DNA of 64,000 nucleotides from Nocardia iowensis (GTDB taxonomy: Bacteria > Actinomycetota > Actinomycetes > Mycobacteriales > Mycobacteriaceae), in assembly GCF_019222765.1 (NCBI RefSeq), contig NZ_CP078145.1, positions 5,952,001 to 6,016,000 on the forward strand. Direction: 5' to 3'. The translations under genes were made by a program, and so were the position numbers. The notes under the pieces were generated by a model. That model made no database searches. It saw only the letters and a list, made by a program, of their open reading frames with translations, and had not been told where the DNA came from. How positions within the stretch are numbered: position 1 is the first letter of the stretch; each line of letters starts with the position of its first letter. Shown in pieces: positions 57,733-64,000 of the stretch.

Positions 57733-58244
57733 GCCTCGGGCTCCGGGCGGGGTCCCCGGGTGGCGGCCGCCGCGGCGCGCACCTGCGGCGCGACGAGCAC
57801 GACCTGACCGAGCACACCGTTCACGAACGACGGCGAGTCATCGGTGGACAGTTCCTTGGCCAGCTCCACCGCCTCGTCCACCGCGACGACCGGCGGAACA
57901 TCGTTGGCGTGGAACAACTCCCACACCGCGATCCGCAGGATGGCGCGGTCGACGGCGGGCAGCCGGGACAGTTCCCAGTCCTTGAGGTAGGACTCGATGG
58001 TGCCGTCCACCCGATCGAGATCGTCGGCGACGCCCTCGACCAATGTGTGCGTGTAGGCGTGCACCGGCGCGACCGCTTGGTCGCGGGTGGCCAGCTCGAC
58101 CCGCTCGTCGAGCAGGTCGGCCGGATCCACGTCGCGTGCCTCCGCCTCGAAGAGCAGATCGACGGCCCGGCGGCGGGCTTTGTGCCGCGTACCGAGCTTC
58201 TTGAACGACTTTTTGTCTAACGGCTGTTCAGCCACAGTCACCAT
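57729..58244 (-). CDS. nusB: Transcription antitermination factor NusB
   Basis: 171 residues from the ATG at 58244 (an upstream start at 58265 adds seven residues). The all-helical RNA-binding core is clear: [21 protein letters not shown], then [58 protein letters not shown]. It binds boxA of rRNA leaders with NusE. The C-terminal tail ([17 protein letters not shown]) is variable. It follows efp across a spacer carrying a 70-bp tandem repeat, and ends in the coupled yciI-like gene. Confidence 0.96.
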   Translation of the reverse strand: MVTVAEQPLDKKSFKKLGTRHKARRRAVDLLFEAEARDVDPADLLDERVELATRDQAVAPVHAYTHTLVEGVADDLDRVDGTIESYLKDWELSRLPAVDRAILRIAVWELFHANDVPPVVAVDEAVELAKELSTDDSPSFVNGVLGQVVLVAPQVRAAAAATRGPRPEPEA

Positions 58245-58260
58245 TATCCCAGTCCCTGTA

Positions 58261-58400
58261 TCCATCGGCGGTAGGAGCGGGCCCTACGTGGTTACGCTTC
58301 GCTACCGCCTCCGGGCCTGACGCTGCTCTGTCCATTGCGGCAGGAGCGGAACTTGCGTGGTTACGCTCCGCTACCGCCTCCGGGCCTGACGCTCCTGCCA
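58261..58400. repeat. 70-bp tandem repeat between efp and nusB
   Basis: Unit 1 is 58261-58330 and unit 2 is 58331-58400. Both start TCCAT, share GGAGCGG, then GTGGTTACGCT, and are identical over CGCTACCGCCTCCGGGCCTG (except one base before) to GACGCT. The left thirds differ more. The pair fills the spacer and would be transcribed in the efp-nusB mRNA. Confidence 0.9.
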
Positions 58401-58414
58401 CGCCCGGGCGGCGA

Positions 58415-58978
58415 TCAGGCGTTGACTCGGCCGAGGTAGCTGCCATCACGCGAGTCGATGCGCAGCTTGTCGCCGGTGTTGATGAACAGCGGGACCTGCA
58501 CCTCGGCGCCGGTCTCCAGGGTGGCGGGCTTGGTGCCGCCGGTGGAGCGGTCGCCCTGCAGGCCGATGTCGGTGTGCTGCACCTGGAGCTCGACCGTCAC
58601 CGGAAGCTCGACGTAGAGCGGCGCACCCTCGTGCGTGGCGACCTGCACGGACATGTTCTCCAGCAGGAACCGGGAGCCAGGGCCGATGGTCTGCTCGGAG
58701 ATGGAGATCTGGTCGAACGTGTCGCCGTCCATGAAGACGTAGTCCGAGCCGTCGTGGTACAGGTAGGTCATGTCGCGGCGGTCGACGGTGGCCGTCTCCA
58801 CCTTCACGCCCGCGTTGAAGGTCTTGTCGACGACCTTGCCGGACAGCACGTTCTTCAGCTTGGTTCGCACGAAGGCGGGACCCTTACCCGGCTTGACGTG
58901 CTGGAATTCGACGATCTGCTGGAGCTGACCGTCGATTTTCAGCACAAGGCCGTTCTTGAAGTCGCTGGTGTCCGCCAC
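58415..58978 (-). CDS. efp: Translation elongation factor P
   Basis: 187 residues from the GTG at 58978 ([10 protein letters not shown], the usual start region). An in-frame extension to 59029 would overlap pepQ but is not part of the family. KOW-like domain 1 contains [19 protein letters not shown], whose loop KPGKGP places the lysine at the tip that other bacteria modify. The two OB domains follow ([20 protein letters not shown], then [20 protein letters not shown]). EF-P relieves stalling at polyproline. No modification genes (epmA or deoxyhypusine type) are nearby. Confidence 0.97.
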   Translation of the reverse strand: MADTSDFKNGLVLKIDGQLQQIVEFQHVKPGKGPAFVRTKLKNVLSGKVVDKTFNAGVKVETATVDRRDMTYLYHDGSDYVFMDGDTFDQISISEQTIGPGSRFLLENMSVQVATHEGAPLYVELPVTVELQVQHTDIGLQGDRSTGGTKPATLETGAEVQVPLFINTGDKLRIDSRDGSYLGRVNA

Positions 58979-59025
58979 TGTCCTCGGATCTCCTAGTTCG
59001 TAAACAACATGATGGTCGACCGACG

Positions 59026-60153
59026 TCATTCGACGACGGTCAGGTCTTTGCTGGTGTTGGTGAGCAGCTCCGGGCCCCCTTCGCGCACCACGAGCGTGTC
59101 CTCGATCCGGACCCCGCCGCGGCCGGGAAAGTACACACCAGGTTCGACGGTCACCGCCACGCCAGCAAGAAGTGTACCGGTTCCGTTTTTCGCGATTCCC
59201 GGCGCTTCGTGGATCTGCAGTCCCACACCGTGCCCGAGGCCGTGCACGAACAGCTTGCCGTGCCCCGCCGCCTCGATCACCGAGCGCGACGCCGCGTCGA
59301 CGTCGGCGACCTTGACGCCTGGTCGCAGCGCTTCCCGTCCGGCCCGCTGCGCGGCTTCGACCAGCGAGTACACCTCGCGCTGCCAGTCGCTGGGGGTGCC
59401 GAGAACGAAGGTGCGGGTCATGTCGGAGTGGTAGCCGCCGATCATCGCGCCGAAGTCGAGCTTGACGAAGTCACCGGCGGCGAGTACGGCCTCGGTCGGC
59501 CGATGATGCGGGACAGCCGAATTCACGCCGGTCGCCACGATGGTCTCGAACGAGATCGCCTCGGCGCCGTGCTCGAACATGGCCCATTCGAGGTCCCTGG
59601 CGACCTGCCGTTCGGTGCGGCCCGGTCGCAGCCCGCCGCGTTCGAGCAGGGCGGCCAGTCCGGCGTCGCCCGCCACGCAGGCGGCCCGGAGCTGGTCCAC
59701 CTCGTAGGCGTCCTTGACCATGCGCAGCTGCTCGATCAGGCCGGGTGTCGCGACGAATTCCAGCCCGGTGCGCTGTTCGACGAAGCCGCGGTGCTGTTCG
59801 ACGGTGACGACGTGACTCTCGTAGCCGATCCGGCCGAGCTGCCATTCGCCTGCCAGTTCGACGATGCGGCGGGCGGTGGCTCTGGCGATCTCGGCGCGTA
59901 GGTCCGGAACCTGCTCGGCGACCTGGGTGCGGTATCGGCCGTCGGTGCCGATCACCGTGCGCTCCTCGGCGTTGCGCATGTCCCAGGAATGCACCAGCAA
60001 CGCCGCGTTGGATCCGGTGAAGCCGGTGAGATATCTGAGGTTCACCAGGTCGGTGACCAGCAGGGCGTCTACCCCGTTTTCCACCAGCAGACTCCGCAGC
60101 GCGCCACGCCGCGCGGCGTAGTCGGGCGCATGGCCCACGTGATCAGCACACAT
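59026..60153 (-). CDS. pepQ: Xaa-Pro aminopeptidase family (M24) peptidase
   Basis: 375 residues. N-terminal creatinase-like domain ([20 protein letters not shown]) and a C-terminal pita-bread fold with the five dinuclear metal ligands: Asp in FVKLDFGAM, Asp in HSDMTRTF, His in [18 protein letters not shown], Glu in AVTVEPGVY and Glu in RIEDTLVV. It hydrolyses X-Pro peptide bonds in the cytosol. The gene is directly upstream of efp, as in M. tuberculosis (Rv2535c) and corynebacteria. Confidence 0.95.
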   Translation of the reverse strand: MCADHVGHAPDYAARRGALRSLLVENGVDALLVTDLVNLRYLTGFTGSNAALLVHSWDMRNAEERTVIGTDGRYRTQVAEQVPDLRAEIARATARRIVELAGEWQLGRIGYESHVVTVEQHRGFVEQRTGLEFVATPGLIEQLRMVKDAYEVDQLRAACVAGDAGLAALLERGGLRPGRTERQVARDLEWAMFEHGAEAISFETIVATGVNSAVPHHRPTEAVLAAGDFVKLDFGAMIGGYHSDMTRTFVLGTPSDWQREVYSLVEAAQRAGREALRPGVKVADVDAASRSVIEAAGHGKLFVHGLGHGVGLQIHEAPGIAKNGTGTLLAGVAVTVEPGVYFPGRGGVRIEDTLVVREGGPELLTNTSKDLTVVE

Positions 60154-60387
60154 GTGTCAAAGCTACCGCCGACACGCCGGATAGCCACATGCAACACGTG
60201 CACGGACTGCCGCCACCGCGCCGACCGCGCGGTGAAGATCATCCCGGAGATCGCGGAATGCCGTTGGCAGCCCGCGAGTTCCGTACCGGACGGCATGCGG
60301 AGTGGAGGTTGTTCACACCTCGAAAAGCTATCCACATTCGGTCGACGAGGGGTTGTTCCGCGCCGCGATCGGACGAAGCTGGATGGC

Positions 60388-60855
60388 ATGCCGATCCTCG
60401 CGTTCGCCGCCCTCCTCGCGTGGTGTGTTGTGTTGAGCGTCATCGATTTTCGACAGCGGCGACTACCGAATCCGCTGACCGGATGGGGTGCGCTTGGCAT
60501 CTTCGGATACGCCCTGTCCACAACACAATTCACAGCCGCGCTACTCGGTGCGGCCCTGCTGGTGGTGCCGTATCTGGCGGTGCATCTGGTGCTGCCGACG
60601 GCCTTCGGTGCCGGAGATGTGAAGCTGGCTGTCGGCTTGGGCGCGGCCGCCGCGCTCGGCGGTGGGCAGGCGTGGGTCTGGGCGGCGCTGACCGCACCAC
60701 TGCTGACCGCGACCGCCGGGATCGTCCTGCTCGGGCTGCACCGAAGCCGAGCTCCGGTCGACGGCGCCGACGCGCCCCGCCGACTCGCGCTGCCCCACGG
60801 TCCCGCCATGTGCCTGGCGACCGTGTGTGCCCTGGCCACAGCGAACGCCGGATGA
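60388..60855 (+). CDS. Prepilin (type IV leader) peptidase, A24 family
   Basis: 155 residues from the ATG at 60388, with about five membrane helices. The two catalytic Asp motifs are VIDFRQRRLPNPLTGWG (Asp followed by the Arg/Pro segment) and FGAGDVKLAVGLGA (GxGD). It cleaves leader peptides of type IV pilin-like or Flp pilins; the N-methyltransferase part is absent, as in small actinobacterial versions (compare M. tuberculosis Rv2551c). It is 84 nt before aroC on the same strand and 234 nt from divergent pepQ. Confidence 0.87.
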   Translation: MPILAFAALLAWCVVLSVIDFRQRRLPNPLTGWGALGIFGYALSTTQFTAALLGAALLVVPYLAVHLVLPTAFGAGDVKLAVGLGAAAALGGGQAWVWAALTAPLLTATAGIVLLGLHRSRAPVDGADAPRRLALPHGPAMCLATVCALATANAG

Positions 60856-60939
60856 TCGGGACGGCGGCGGGTGCACGTGCCCGCCATCACTGCGGGCCGC
60901 ATGCCGGAGCAGCCGCGCCGACATGGGAAGATGGTGGGC

Positions 60940-62189
60940 GTGTTGCGCTGGATAACTGCCGGAGAATCCCACGGTCCCGCTCTCGTCACCATCCTCGAGG
61001 GGATGGTGGCCGGTGTCGAGGTCACGTCCGACGAGATCTCCGCGCAGTTGGCGCGCCGCAGGCTCGGTTACGGCCGCGGCGCCAGGATGAAGTTCGAGGC
61101 CGACAAGGTGACCGTCGTCGGCGGTGTCCGGCACGGCCGGACTATGGGCGGCCCGGTTGCCATCGAAATCGCCAACTCCGAGTGGCCGAAGTGGACGACG
61201 GTCATGTCCGCCGACCCGGTCGACCCGGCCGAGCTCGCCGAACTGGCCCGCAACGCCCCGCTCACCCGACCGCGCCCCGGCCACGCCGACTACTCGGGCA
61301 TGCTCAAGTACGGCTTCGACGACGCCCGCAACGTGCTGGAGCGCGCCAGCGCCAGGGAGACCGCGGCGCGCGTCGCGGCGGGCACCGTGGCACGGAACTT
61401 CCTGCGCCAGGCGTTCGGCGTCGAAGTGATCTCGCACGTCGTGTCGATCGGCACCGCGCGGAACACCACCGGCGTGGTGCCGACCGCCGCCGATCTCGCC
61501 GCCATTGACGAGAGCCCGGTGCGCGCGTTCGACAAGGACGCGGCGGCCGCGATGATCGCCGAGATCGAGGCGGCCAAGAAGGACGGCGACACTCTCGGTG
61601 GCGTGGTCGAGGTCGTCGTCGAGGGTCTCCCGGTCGGACTCGGCTCGTTCGTCAGCGGCGAGAATCGGCTCGACTCGCGGCTCGCGGCCGCGCTCATGGG
61701 CATTCAGGCCATCAAGGGCGTCGAGGTCGGCGACGGTTTCGAGACCGCACGCAGGCGCGGCAGCCAGGCGCACGACGAGATGCGGCCCGGCCCCGACGGC
61801 GTGCTGCGTTCCACCAACCGCGCGGGCGGACTCGAGGGCGGCATGACCAACGGCGAAGCGCTGCGGGTGCGCGCCGCGATGAAGCCGATCTCGACCGTGC
61901 CCCGCGCGCTGTCGACCGTGGACATGACCACCGGCGAGGAAGCCGTCGCCATCCACCAGCGTTCCGACGTGTGCGCCGTGCCCGCCGCGGGTGTGGTGGC
62001 CGAGTCCATGGTCGCGCTGGTCGTCGCGCAGGCCGCGTTGGAGAAGTTCGGTGGTGACTCGCTGGGCGAGACCCTGGAGAACATCACCAGCTACGTCAAA
62101 CGGATCAGCAGCCGCCCGCATGTCGGCCCCGCTGAGACGAGCACGGCCCCCGGCGAGTCGAGCACGGCCCCCGCTGAGACAAGCACGCC

Positions 62190-62193
<4 letters not shown>
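60940..62193 (+). CDS. aroC: Chorismate synthase
   Basis: 417 residues from the GTG at 60940 ([12 protein letters not shown], the family start; an ATG at 60931 is possible). It converts EPSP to chorismate with reduced FMN. Signatures are [53 protein letters not shown] and RARSS-like [26 protein letters not shown] and [13 protein letters not shown] complete the active site. The C terminus has a low-complexity tail of Thr/Ser/Ala/Pro repeats (about 20 residues). The stop overlaps aroK as ATGA. Confidence 0.97.

Positions 62194-64000
<1,807 letters not shown>

Noticed and set aside
58979..59029. Longer EF-P start overlapping pepQ as ATGA
   Set aside because: The 17 extra residues are not part of EF-P; VADTSDF at 58978 matches the family start.

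Overview
The window is chromosomal DNA of a high-GC actinobacterium of the order Mycobacteriales, most probably a Nocardia-type organism. Gene order is largely that of Mycobacterium tuberculosis and Corynebacterium core blocks (yvcK-rapZ-uvrC, ribE-ribBA-ribH, def-fmt-rsmB, metK-coaBC-rpoZ-gmk-mihF-pyrF-carB-carA-pyrC-pyrB-pyrR, nusB-efp-pepQ, aroC-aroK-aroB), with many ATGA/GTGA overlaps and GTG starts. I saw no rRNA, tRNA, CRISPR array, transposase or integrase.

Left part (1-30.2 kb), mostly minus strand. It runs from the truncated 5' part of yvcK through rapZ and uvrC, then accessory genes (HAD hydrolase, lipoprotein gamma-glutamyltranspeptidase, GNAT), the riboflavin genes, an AT-rich spacer with a lineage gene of unknown role, rpe, an anti-sigma/sigma pair (RsbW-SigF type), small enzymes, the def-fmt-rsmB operon, a secreted lipase, PadR and TetR regulators with clear palindromic operators, a decayed NmrA-like pseudogene, an SSI-type protease inhibitor lipoprotein, a helicase-motif-less PriA, metK with two extra copies of its 3' end, coaBC, rpoZ, gmk and mihF.

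Middle (30.7-39.6 kb). A tightly coupled pyrimidine operon runs on the minus strand in the order pyrR-pyrB-pyrC-(PH-domain protein)-carA-carB-pyrF. A PyrR-binding-like RNA loop overlaps the ribosome-binding region of pyrR, and a strong hairpin follows pyrF.

Accessory island (39.7-57.4 kb). It lies between pyrR and nusB-efp-pepQ, blocks that I recall as neighbours in Corynebacterium. It holds an AlkB-type dioxygenase, a SnoaL-like protein, an HD protein, a CPBP protease, a TetR regulator divergent from an alcohol dehydrogenase with a shared dyad operator, an FAD monooxygenase and a GXWXG/DUF4334 protein. It also holds the most interesting unit: a STAND protein of about 1,900 residues (TIR, degenerate metallophosphoesterase, NACHT, pentapeptide repeats, about 15 WD40 repeats) flanked at a distance by two paralogous two-helix membrane proteins that share an FKGGTG motif. 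One paralog heads a zero-gap operon with a cupin-like protein and an inositol-monophosphatase-family protein. An ArsB/SLC13-type permease is divergent from the STAND gene. The parts resemble a defence or stress-sensing module, but that role is inference.

Right part (57.4-64 kb). It has yciI-nusB-efp-pepQ on the minus strand (a 70-bp tandem repeat sits between efp and nusB), then a prepilin-type peptidase and aroC-aroK-aroB on the plus strand. aroK carries a long basic repetitive tail, and aroB is cut by the window edge.
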